Shown here piece after piece: positions 8,508-16,366 of a stretch of 64,000 bases of DNA. The DNA comes from DATBVX01 sp035263105 (lineage in GTDB: Bacteria; Pseudomonadota; Gammaproteobacteria; Steroidobacterales; Steroidobacteraceae): the NCBI GenBank assembly GCA_035263105.1, contig DATFRO010000061.1, positions 52,310-116,309 of the forward strand, written 5' to 3'. Each line of letters starts with the position of its first letter. Within the stretch, counting starts at the first letter, position 1. The notes under the pieces were generated by a model. It was not told the DNA's origin and ran no database searches. It saw only the letters and a program-made list of their open reading frames with translations. The position numbers and the translations under genes are program-made.

Positions 8508-8534
8508 CACGCCCTTGCAGGCGTCTTGTGCGAG

Positions 8535-9701
8535 CTAGCGCAGCGCCGCCAGCAGGCGTGCGATGAATTCCGGCCGCTGATCGTCCTTGATCCAACGTAC
8601 TACCGCGACGAGATCGTGCTCCGGATCGACGTAGATCATGTTGGCGCCGTTGCCGAGATGCATGATCACGTCTGCCGGCGCTGCAGGCACCGGCTTGCGA
8701 TCGGTGTTGAGGAACCAGTTCATCACACCGTAAGTCGGCTGCACGTCGGTGGGCGTGCTCGCGAAGCGATACCACTTCTCCGAATAGATCTCGCGCTGGC
8801 CCCACTTGCCGTGATGCAGGCACAGCAGGCCGAAGCGCGCCTGGTCCCAGGCGCTGATAAACATGCCGCCGCCCCAGTGACCGCCGCCCGGCACGGACTG
8901 CATGCGCTTGCCGTTGATCTGGACCCACGAATTGACGTAGCCCTCCCAGTGCCAGGTGGTGCTGGCACCGATCGGATCCATCACTTCGCGCTTCAGCACT
9001 TCGGGCAGCGGTTGTTTCCACACGTGCAGCGCTGCGAGCGCGAGCAAATTGACGCGCACGTCGTTGTATTCCCACGCGGCGCCGGGGGCAGGGACCGGCA
9101 AAGTCGGCCAGGCCAGGGGATCGTTGCCCGTGGGGCGATCAGCCCAGTCGGGCTTGTCCCAGAGCGTGCCCTGCCAGTTGCTCGTCTGGCGCAGCATCTG
9201 GTTCCACGTGATCGGTCGATTGTGCTCGGGCTCGAACGGTCCCGAGGGCATGTAGCCGCGCACCGGGTCGTTGACGTCGCGGATCATGCCGCGCTCGAGC
9301 GCGATGCCGACCAGCGTGGAGAGAAAACTCTTGGTCACGCTGAACGTCATGTCGGCGCGATCGGGCTCGCCCCACTGTGCGACGAGATAACCGTGGCGGA
9401 TGACGAGGCCCGTCGGCGCACCGCGCGGTGCGAGCGGCCCGATCTGGGTGTCGTAAGGCTCGCGTGCGAAGTTGAGCGCCATCGCAAGGCCGAGATCGCG
9501 CGGTGCCGGGGTTTCCTGCGCGATGGCGAAGTCGATGGCGGCCTGCAACTTCGCCGGATCGAAGCCCGCCTTTTCGGGCGTCTGCTTCGCCCAGGCAGCG
9601 CCTGCCGGCGGCAGGTAGTCCTTCGCCTGCGCGCAGACGTTGCTCAAACCGAGAACGAGTGCGAACAGGACCGCCGTCAGCGCGCGGGTCGCCGTGCTCA
9701 T
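8535..9701 (-). CDS. Exported serine hydrolase of the class C beta-lactamase family
   Basis: A 388-residue protein with a clear signal peptide (about 1-26, ending Cys-Ala-Gln-Ala). The penicillin-binding-fold signatures are present: SVTK at residues 121-124 (nucleophilic Ser and general-base Lys), the YND motif at about 212-214 in place of YxN, and HLG near the C-terminus in place of KTG. Relatives include EstB-type esterases, 6-aminohexanoate-dimer hydrolases and DD-peptidases; substrate is unknown and real beta-lactamase activity is not implied. The ATG overlaps the mutS stop as ATGA, so it is translated downstream of mutS, an unusual partner. Confidence 0.82.
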   Translation of the reverse strand: MSTATRALTAVLFALVLGLSNVCAQAKDYLPPAGAAWAKQTPEKAGFDPAKLQAAIDFAIAQETPAPRDLGLAMALNFAREPYDTQIGPLAPRGAPTGLVIRHGYLVAQWGEPDRADMTFSVTKSFLSTLVGIALERGMIRDVNDPVRGYMPSGPFEPEHNRPITWNQMLRQTSNWQGTLWDKPDWADRPTGNDPLAWPTLPVPAPGAAWEYNDVRVNLLALAALHVWKQPLPEVLKREVMDPIGASTTWHWEGYVNSWVQINGKRMQSVPGGGHWGGGMFISAWDQARFGLLCLHHGKWGQREIYSEKWYRFASTPTDVQPTYGVMNWFLNTDRKPVPAAPADVIMHLGNGANMIYVDPEHDLVAVVRWIKDDQRPEFIARLLAALR

Positions 9702-12316
9702 TGCTCGCTCCCAAGCTTCTCTTTCAATGCATAGAGCGCGGCGAGCGCGTCGCGCGGTGCGAGGCCGTCGATGTCGAGCGCTCGCAACGCTTCCACGGCG
9801 GCGTTCGGCTGCGCCGGAGCGAGCGGCAGGTCCAGTGACAGCTCGCCCTGCGCGCCCGCCGCCTTTCTGCTGTCGCGATCACGCTCCAACGCTTCGAGAA
9901 AGCCGCGCGCGCTACCGATCACCTCGCGCGGCACGCCGGCGAGTGCCGCAACCTGCAGCCCGTAGCTGCGGCTCGCCGGGCCTTCCTTGACCGCGTGCAG
10001 GAACACGAGCTGATCGCCATGTTCCGTCGCATCGAGGTGCACGTTGACGCAACCCTCCACTTCGCCCGCGAGCGCCGTGAGCTCGAAGTAGTGGGTCGCG
10101 AACAGCGTACGCGCGCGGATCCGCGAGGCGATATGCCGTGCCGCGGCCCAGGCGAGCGAGAGGCCATCGAAGGTGCTCGTGCCCCGACCGACTTCATCCA
10201 TCAACACCAGGCTGTGCTCGGTGGCGTTGTTGAGGATGTTCGCGGTCTCGGTCATCTCGAGCATGAAGGTCGACTGCCCGCCGGCGAGGTCATCGGACGC
10301 GCCGATACGGGTGAAGATGCGATCGAAGGTGCCGATGATGGCGCGCTCGGCGGGCACGAAGCTGCCCATCCCCGCGAGGATCACGATCAGCGCCGCCTGC
10401 CGCATGTACGTCGACTTGCCGCCCATGTTGGGACCGGTGATGACCAGCATGTGTCGCCCGGCGCCGAGCTCCAGGTCGTTCGGCACGAATGGTTGCGCCG
10501 AGAAGGCCTCGACCACCGGATGACGGCCAGCCACGACCTCGAGCCGCGTGTCGCTCGTGAGCTCGGGCTTCGTCCAGCGCAGCGCGACCGCACGCTCCGC
10601 AAGATTGGTGAGGACGTCGAGCGCCGCCAGCGCCGAGGCGGTCTTCTGCAGCGCCGGCAGGTCTGCGATCAAGAGCGACAGCACCTGGTCGTAGAGCTCG
10701 CGCTCGCGCGCGAGCGCACGCTCCCGCGCGCCGAGCACCTTGTCTTCGAAGCCCTTGAGCTCCGGCGTGATGAAGCGCTCGGCCGACTTCACTGTTTGCC
10801 GACGCAGGTAATCCGCCGGTACGCGATCCGCCTGCGCGCGGCTCACCTCGATGAAGTAACCCTGCACGCGGTTGTAGCCGAGCCGCAGGTTCGCAATGCC
10901 GCTGCGTTCACGCTCGCGTCGCTCCAGATCGAGCAGGAACTCTTCGGTGTGACTGCTGATCTGGCGCAGCTCGTCGAGTTCGGCGTCGTAGCCTGTGCCG
11001 ATGACAGCGCCGTCACGCACGAAGTGCGACGGTTGATCGGCAATTGCCTTGCGCAACAGGCTCACGATCTCGGCGTGCGACCCGATGCGGTTCGCGAGAT
11101 CGGCGATGAGTGGTGAATCGATCTCATCCAGCAGTGCGTGCAACCCAGGGAGCAGGGCGAGTGCGGCACGCAGCTGCACGAGATCGCGTGGCCGTGCGGA
11201 GCGCAGCGCCACGCGCGCGAGGATGCGCTCGATGTCACCAACCTCGCGGAGCATGCTGTGGATGTTCGCCGCGCGATGCGTCGCAATGAGCGTTTCGAGC
11301 GCGTGGTAGCGAAGCGCGAGCACCGACTGATCGCGCAGCGGCCGATGCAGCCAGCGACGCAGCTCCCGGCCGCCCATCGCCGTCGCCGTGTGATCGATCA
11401 CCGCCACGAGCGTGCATTCGGGACGCGAGCCCAGCGACACGTCGAGCTCGAGATTGCGGCGCGTCGCGGGATCGAGGATCAGCGCGTCTGCGCGCGTCTC
11501 GACGGTGAGGCCACGAATGTGCGGCAACGCGGATTTCTGGGTGTCGCGCACGTATTGCAGCAGCGCACCGGCAGCGCGCACCGCCAGCGGCCGATCACTG
11601 CATCCGAAACCGGCAAGGTCACGCGTGCCGAGCTGGGTCGCGAGAAGCCGCGTGGCGCTGTCGAGATCGAAGTGCCACGGCGGGCGCAGCCGCGTCACGG
11701 CGCCCGAGCCCGACGCCGCGGCCTCCTGGTCCTCGCTCAGCAGGAGCTCTGCGGGCTTGAGGCGTTCGACTTCACTCGCGAGGGCGTCGGCGCCTGTGCC
11801 CTCGAGCACGGTGAATCGACCACCGGCGAGATCGAGCCAGGCGATTCCAAAGCGCTCGCCATCGCGCAGCACGGCGGCGAGCAAGGTGTCGCGCCGTTCC
11901 TCGAGCAGCGCTTCGTCCGTGACGGTTCCCGGCGTGACGACGCGGACGACCTGGCGGTCGACGGGGCCCTTGGATTTCGCGGGATCGCCGATCTGCTCGC
12001 AGATCGCGACCGATTCGCCTTTGCGCACCAACCGGGCGAGATAACCATCGACGCTGTGGAACGGCACGCCGGCCATCGGGATGGGCTGGCCCGCCGACTG
12101 GCCGCGGGACGTGAGGGCGATGTCGAGCAACTTCGCGGCCCGTCGGGCGTCCTCGTAGAACAGCTCGTAGAAATCCCCCATGCGATAGAAGAGGAGTGCA
12201 TCCGGATGCTGCGCCTTGACGCGCAGGTACTGCTGCATCACTGGCGTGTGCTGGGAGATGGAAGCGTCCACGGGGGTGGGGATCAGGAACGTACGGGCTT
12301 GGACATGGGTGCGCAT
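9698..12316 (-). CDS. mutS: DNA mismatch repair protein MutS
   Basis: An 872-residue full-length MutS. Domain I carries the mismatch-wedge motif (GDFYELF), followed by connector, lever and clamp domains, and the ATPase domain with Walker A GPNMGGKST beginning at residue 628 and the signature DEVGRGTSTFDGLSLAWA. The C-terminal tail is short but resembles the family tetramerisation region. MutS recognises mispairs and recruits MutL. ATG 12316 is preceded by GGAGAGA, which supports this start; the first 15 residues are extra compared with E. coli. It is divergent from pncC across only 32 bases. Confidence 0.96.
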   Translation of the reverse strand: MRTHVQARTFLIPTPVDASISQHTPVMQQYLRVKAQHPDALLFYRMGDFYELFYEDARRAAKLLDIALTSRGQSAGQPIPMAGVPFHSVDGYLARLVRKGESVAICEQIGDPAKSKGPVDRQVVRVVTPGTVTDEALLEERRDTLLAAVLRDGERFGIAWLDLAGGRFTVLEGTGADALASEVERLKPAELLLSEDQEAAASGSGAVTRLRPPWHFDLDSATRLLATQLGTRDLAGFGCSDRPLAVRAAGALLQYVRDTQKSALPHIRGLTVETRADALILDPATRRNLELDVSLGSRPECTLVAVIDHTATAMGGRELRRWLHRPLRDQSVLALRYHALETLIATHRAANIHSMLREVGDIERILARVALRSARPRDLVQLRAALALLPGLHALLDEIDSPLIADLANRIGSHAEIVSLLRKAIADQPSHFVRDGAVIGTGYDAELDELRQISSHTEEFLLDLERRERERSGIANLRLGYNRVQGYFIEVSRAQADRVPADYLRRQTVKSAERFITPELKGFEDKVLGARERALARERELYDQVLSLLIADLPALQKTASALAALDVLTNLAERAVALRWTKPELTSDTRLEVVAGRHPVVEAFSAQPFVPNDLELGAGRHMLVITGPNMGGKSTYMRQAALIVILAGMGSFVPAERAIIGTFDRIFTRIGASDDLAGGQSTFMLEMTETANILNNATEHSLVLMDEVGRGTSTFDGLSLAWAAARHIASRIRARTLFATHYFELTALAGEVEGCVNVHLDATEHGDQLVFLHAVKEGPASRSYGLQVAALAGVPREVIGSARGFLEALERDRDSRKAAGAQGELSLDLPLAPAQPNAAVEALRALDIDGLAPRDALAALYALKEKLGSEQ

Positions 12317-12336
12317 TCTCTCCGTTCGAGCGCGTG

Positions 12337-12343
12337 TATCCTA
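12337..12343. promoter_or_regulatory. Overlapping, face-to-face -10 boxes between mutS and pncC
   Basis: TATCCT on the plus strand (12337-12342) and TAGGAT on the minus strand (12343-12338) overlap almost completely. Used rightward, transcription would begin about at the pncC ATG (12349), giving a leaderless message; used leftward it gives mutS a leader of roughly 15 bases. The -35 regions are poor on both sides. Confidence 0.3.
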
Positions 12344-12348
12344 GCCGC

Positions 12349-12840
12349 ATGCCATCGGAACTCGAGCTCAGGCGCCTCGCGCTGCGCGTCGGCCGACGCC
12401 TTCTGGCGCGACGGCAACGGGTGGTCACGGCTGAGTCATGCACCGGCGGCTGGATCGCCAAGGCCATCACCGATATCCCCGGCAGCTCCCAATGGTTCGA
12501 CACCGGGTTTGTCACGTACAGCAATGGCTCCAAGACACGCGAGCTCGGCGTGCGGCCGGCGACGCTGCTGCGCTACGGCGCGGTCAGCGAGGAAGTGGTG
12601 CGCGAGATGGCGGGCGGCGCCCTGGTCGTTACCAAAGCCGAGCGGGCGGTCGCCGTGACCGGCATCGCCGGGCCGGACGGCGGAGGACCGGAGAAGCCCG
12701 TCGGGACCGTCTGGTTCTGTTGGGCGGAGCATCGCGGCCGCAAGATTCACTTTCGTACCCGCAAGGTGCGCTTCTCGGGTGATCGAAAGGCGGTCCGCGC
12801 GAGTTCGGTGGCACTCGCCCTGCGTGGCCTGCTGCGATGA
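12349..12840 (+). CDS. pncC: Nicotinamide-nucleotide amidohydrolase PncC (CinA C-terminal domain)
   Basis: A 163-residue stand-alone CinA C-terminal domain. The family motifs TAESCTGG (residues about 27-34) and TGIAGPDGG are intact. PncC converts nicotinamide mononucleotide to nicotinic acid mononucleotide and recycles the NMN released by NAD-dependent DNA ligase. There is no N-terminal MoaB-like COG1058 domain. I start at ATG 12349; an in-frame GTG at 12334 would add five residues but lies in the presumed promoter. Its stop overlaps the thpR ATG (ATGA). pncC ahead of recA is a familiar gammaproteobacterial order. Confidence 0.9.
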   Translation: MPSELELRRLALRVGRRLLARRQRVVTAESCTGGWIAKAITDIPGSSQWFDTGFVTYSNGSKTRELGVRPATLLRYGAVSEEVVREMAGGALVVTKAERAVAVTGIAGPDGGGPEKPVGTVWFCWAEHRGRKIHFRTRKVRFSGDRKAVRASSVALALRGLLR

Positions 12841-13391
12841 GGTCGGCAGAAACGGCGAGCGGCAAACCCGCCTCCCGGCGCCTCTTCTTCGCGTTCTGGC
12901 CCGACGATGCGACGCGCGAGCTCATCGTGCATGCCACGCGCAAGGCCGCGCGCGCCAGCGGCGGGAAGCCCGTGCCTGTGGAAAACCTGCACTCGACCCT
13001 AGTCTTTCTCGGCGCCGTGCCCGAGAACCGGCTGAACCAGGTCGAAGCGGCAGCCGACGAGCTCCGCGGGGCGCCGCTCGAGTTCGAATTCGATACGTTG
13101 GAACACTGGGCCAAGCCGGCCGTGCTCAGCCTGATCTGCCGGCAGCCGCCGCCGGCCGCTGTCGAGCTCGCCACCACGCTGGCGAAGCTGCTGCTCGCGC
13201 AGGGGTTTACGCCGGACCCGAAACCCTATCGCCCGCACGTCACAATCGCACGCAAGGTCGTGAAACCTCACGACTTGGGGCGGGTACATCCGCTGCCCTG
13301 GAGGGTCGATGCGATCTCGCTGGTGGACTCGGTGACCGCGCCCGAGGGACCGCGCTACACGCCGCTGCGCCAGTGGACGTTGCGTCCCTGA
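12837..13391 (+). CDS. thpR: RNA 2',3'-cyclic phosphodiesterase (ThpR/LigT, 2H superfamily)
   Basis: A 184-residue 2H phosphoesterase with both catalytic motifs: HSTL (after VPVENL) and HVTI (after PYRP), about 80 residues apart as the fold requires. ThpR hydrolyses RNA 2',3'-cyclic phosphates and can ligate tRNA halves through 2'-5' bonds in vitro; its role in cells is unclear. The start ATG overlaps the pncC stop by four bases, so the two are co-translated. The C-terminal region ends about 105 bases before recA. Confidence 0.88.
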   Translation: MRSAETASGKPASRRLFFAFWPDDATRELIVHATRKAARASGGKPVPVENLHSTLVFLGAVPENRLNQVEAAADELRGAPLEFEFDTLEHWAKPAVLSLICRQPPPAAVELATTLAKLLLAQGFTPDPKPYRPHVTIARKVVKPHDLGRVHPLPWRVDAISLVDSVTAPEGPRYTPLRQWTLRP

Positions 13392-13497
13392 CGCGCGACG
13401 CCGAGGGATCTTTTTCGTCGCGATCGCGCCTCATTCAGCGTCGGTGGACGCGCGCAGTTATGGAATAATGACGACCTTTCCCCGGGAAGGAATTTCG

Positions 13498-14523
13498 ATG
13501 GAAGACAATCGCAAGAAGGCACTCGCGGCCGCACTCGGTCAGATCGAAAAGCAGTTCGGCAAGGGCACCGTGATGCGGCTGGGCGATGCCGCCGCGACGT
13601 GGGACGTGGAAGCAGTCTCCACGGGCTCGCTCGGGCTCGACATCGCGCTCGGCGTCGGCGGCGTGCCGCGCGGCCGAGTCGTCGAGATCTACGGGCCGGA
13701 GGCCTCCGGCAAGACCACGCTGACGCTGCAGATCATCGCCGAGGTGCAGAAACTCGGCGGAACGGCGGCTTTCGTGGACGCCGAGCACGCGCTCGACCCG
13801 AGCTACGCCGAGAAGCTCGGCGTGAATACCAGCGAGCTGCTGGTCTCGCAGCCGGATACCGGCGAGCAGGCGCTCGAGATCACGGACATGCTGGTGCGTT
13901 CGAGCGCCGTCGATATCGTGGTCGTCGACTCGGTCGCTGCGCTCACGCCGAAGGCGGAAATCGAAGGCGAGATGGGCGAGATGCAGCTTGGGCTCCAGGC
14001 CCGGCTCATGTCGCAGGCGCTGCGCAAGCTCACCGGCAACATCAAGCGCTCCAACACCATCGTAGTGTTCATCAACCAGATCCGCATGAAGATCGGCGTG
14101 ATGTTCGGCAACCCGGAAACGACGACGGGCGGCAACGCGCTCAAGTTCTACGCCTCGGTGCGCCTCGATATCCGGCGCATCGGCGCGATCAAGAACGGCG
14201 AGGAAGTGATCGGCAACATGACCCGGGTGAAGGTCGTGAAGAACAAGGTGGCGCCGCCTTTCCGCGAGGCGGAATTCGAGATCCTCTACGGCAGCGGCAT
14301 CTCGCGCGAAGGCGAGATCATCGACCTCGGCGCCCTGCACAACATCATCGAGAAGTCCGGCTCCTGGTACAGCTACAGCGGCGAGCGCATCGGCCAGGGC
14401 AAGGACAACACGCGCGCCTACCTGCAGCAGCACAAGGAAGTTGCCGCGGAGATCGAGGCGAAGCTGAGAGAACGTCTCATGCCGAAGCGCGGTAACGAGG
14501 CGCGAGGTGAGGCTGCGGGCTAA
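13498..14523 (+). CDS. recA: Recombinase A
   Basis: A 341-residue RecA with Walker A GPEASGKT at residues 66-73, Walker B IVVVDSVAAL, the L2-region motif NQIRMKIGVMFGNPETTTGG, and the C-terminal acidic/basic tail. It forms filaments on single-stranded DNA, catalyses strand exchange and activates LexA self-cleavage. The ATG at 13498 is preceded by GGAAGG at 13486-13491; an ATG at 13468 in the same frame has no comparable site. I find no CTGT-N8-ACAG LexA box in the 105-base gap upstream, so either a divergent LexA motif is used or SOS control is different. The end overlaps recX by 17 bases. Confidence 0.97.
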   Translation: MEDNRKKALAAALGQIEKQFGKGTVMRLGDAAATWDVEAVSTGSLGLDIALGVGGVPRGRVVEIYGPEASGKTTLTLQIIAEVQKLGGTAAFVDAEHALDPSYAEKLGVNTSELLVSQPDTGEQALEITDMLVRSSAVDIVVVDSVAALTPKAEIEGEMGEMQLGLQARLMSQALRKLTGNIKRSNTIVVFINQIRMKIGVMFGNPETTTGGNALKFYASVRLDIRRIGAIKNGEEVIGNMTRVKVVKNKVAPPFREAEFEILYGSGISREGEIIDLGALHNIIEKSGSWYSYSGERIGQGKDNTRAYLQQHKEVAAEIEAKLRERLMPKRGNEARGEAAG

Positions 14524-15013
14524 GCGCGCGGGTCGCGAGCCGCTCGATCCTCAGGCGGCCGCCGACCCTCGCTCCATTCGCAAGACGGCGCTCGAGTTCC
14601 TCGCGCGCCGCGACTTCGCGGCGGGCGAGCTCGCTCGCCGGCTCGAGGCGCGCGGCTACGACGCCGCCTGCATCGCGCCGGTGCTCGAGGAGCTCGCCGG
14701 CAAGCGCTTCCTCGACGAAGAGCGCTTCATCGAGAATTTCATCTCCTACCACGCCGGCCGCGGCCAGGGCCCGATTCGCATCAGCGCGGAGCTGCGCCAG
14801 CGCTCGATCGCGGCGGAGGCGATCGAGCGGCACCTCGAGGCCGTGACCGATTGGCGTGAGCGCGCGCGCGTCGCGCGGCGCAAGAAGTTCGGCGCGACGA
14901 TCCCCAAGGACTTCAAGACGCGCGCGAAGCAGGCGAGATTTCTTGAGTATCGCGGCTTTTCAGCGGAGCATATCCGCGCCGCGCTCGAAGGGGATGCCGC
15001 GGCCGAAGACTAA
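14507..15013 (+). CDS. recX: RecA regulatory protein RecX
   Basis: A 168-residue RecX with its tandem three-helix repeats: the first around residues 24-60 (ALEFLARRDFAAGELARRL), the second around GKRFLDEERFIENFI, the third near KQARFLEYRGFSAEHI. RecX modulates RecA filament extension. Translation starts at GTG 14507, inside the last codons of recA, so it depends on recA translation. This arrangement is the usual one in Pseudomonas and relatives. Confidence 0.9.
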   Translation: MRLRAKRAGREPLDPQAAADPRSIRKTALEFLARRDFAAGELARRLEARGYDAACIAPVLEELAGKRFLDEERFIENFISYHAGRGQGPIRISAELRQRSIAAEAIERHLEAVTDWRERARVARRKKFGATIPKDFKTRAKQARFLEYRGFSAEHIRAALEGDAAAED

Positions 15014-15043
15014 GAACGACCACGATGAAATGGGGGGTGTCCC

Positions 15044-16294
15044 ATGGATTCACGCGCTGTCCCGATCTCCACCAACGAGCGCATCCTGACCATCGACGTG
15101 GTGCGCGGTTTCGCGCTCCTCGGCATCTTCATCATGAACATGCCGTGGTTCAACACCTCGTTCTTCACGGGTGCCGATGCCTCGCGGCTGTGGCCCGAGT
15201 GGTGGGACGTCAGCGCCGAGACGTTCCGCGACGTGCTCTTCTCCGGCAAGTTCAACAGCATGTTCAGCCTGCTGTTCGCGGTGGGTTTCACCATCCAGCT
15301 CGGCCGCATGGAAGAGCGCGATCCGGTGCACGCGAAGTTTCTCTACCTGCGGCGGTTGTTCTGGCTGTTCGTGTTCGGTGTCATCCACGCGTGCGTGTTC
15401 TGGACCGGCGACATCCTGCACATGTACGCGCTCTTCGGGCTGGTGCTGCTCGCGCTGCGCCGCACGCCGGAAAAAGTGCTCTGGACATTGTTTGCACTCT
15501 GCATCCTCTACACACCGCTCATGGGCGCGTATCGCCTGATGGTCGCGACGCCCGAAGAGTTGAAAGCGTTCATCGCCACTTCACAGCTCTGGGAAGCCTC
15601 GAACAACGCCGCGTACGGTCACGGCACGTTCCTCGACGCCGCGCGCGAGCACACGCGCGAGATGCTGTTCATCTATACCGATCCGCCCAACCTGCGTTTC
15701 CTGCTCGGGTTCTACGTACAGATCTTCACCACCACGCTGCTCGGTCTCATGCTCGGCCGGCGACAGTTCTTCCAGAACTCGGGTCGATACCTGCCGCAGG
15801 TGCGGCGCGTGCAATGGTGGGCGCTCGGTCTCGGAATTCTGACGGGCGTGGTGTTTGGCATCTGGGAGGCGACCGTTACCGACCCACGCCCGACACCAAT
15901 GCGCGTCGTTGCCAACACCTGCTACACGCTGTGCCGGCTCAGCATCATGATTTTCTACGTGGCGACGATCATCCGCTGCGTGCACAACGAGAAGTGGCGG
16001 CCGCGCCTGGCACCGATGGGCGTCGTCGGCCGCATGCCGCTGACCAACTATCTCCTGCAGACCCTGATCGCGACCACGATCTTTTACGGCTGGGGACTTG
16101 GGCTGTGGGGCAAGGTGGGACCCGCGCTCGACCTCGTGTTCGCGTTCGCGATCTTCTTCGCGATCCAGGTGCCCTTGAGCCACTACTGGCTGAAGCGGCA
16201 CGCCATGGGGCCGATGGAGTACCTGTGGAGGCTCCTCACCTACGGGCGCGGTTCGATGCGCGGCAAGGTTCTGCAGGAGCCGAGCGCGGCGTAA
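15044..16294 (+). CDS. DUF418 family inner-membrane protein (YeiB-like)
   Basis: A 416-residue protein with about nine to ten hydrophobic segments. The N-terminus has the family opening RILTIDVVRGFALLGIFIMN, and the C-terminal half carries the DUF418 region with GRMPLTNYLLQ and a long amphipathic end. The family is distantly related to acyltransferase-3/heparan N-acetyltransferase membrane proteins, but no activity has been assigned to it to my knowledge. The ATG at 15044 follows a G-rich stretch (GGGGGGTGTCCC). It stands between recX and alaS with small gaps and probably has no functional link to either. Confidence 0.8.
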   Translation: MDSRAVPISTNERILTIDVVRGFALLGIFIMNMPWFNTSFFTGADASRLWPEWWDVSAETFRDVLFSGKFNSMFSLLFAVGFTIQLGRMEERDPVHAKFLYLRRLFWLFVFGVIHACVFWTGDILHMYALFGLVLLALRRTPEKVLWTLFALCILYTPLMGAYRLMVATPEELKAFIATSQLWEASNNAAYGHGTFLDAAREHTREMLFIYTDPPNLRFLLGFYVQIFTTTLLGLMLGRRQFFQNSGRYLPQVRRVQWWALGLGILTGVVFGIWEATVTDPRPTPMRVVANTCYTLCRLSIMIFYVATIIRCVHNEKWRPRLAPMGVVGRMPLTNYLLQTLIATTIFYGWGLGLWGKVGPALDLVFAFAIFFAIQVPLSHYWLKRHAMGPMEYLWRLLTYGRGSMRGKVLQEPSAA

Positions 16295-16332
16295 GCCGCT
16301 GACGGGCCGTACATTCCCGCCAGTGGCTCGCG

Positions 16333-16338
16333 TATCAT
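16333..16338 (+). promoter_or_regulatory. Probable -10 box (TATCAT) of alaS
   Basis: TATCAT followed by GTCCCGC resembles the boxes before tRNA-Ser and aspS. If used, it lies inside the extra ten codons of the longest alaS frame and supports the later start at 16367. Confidence 0.35.
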
Positions 16339-16366
16339 GTCCCGCTCCCTCTGGGTGCGGACGAGC

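Noticed and set aside
9995..12658. Two long plus-strand frames opposite mutS
   Set aside because: Antisense to the intact mutS; compositional artefact.
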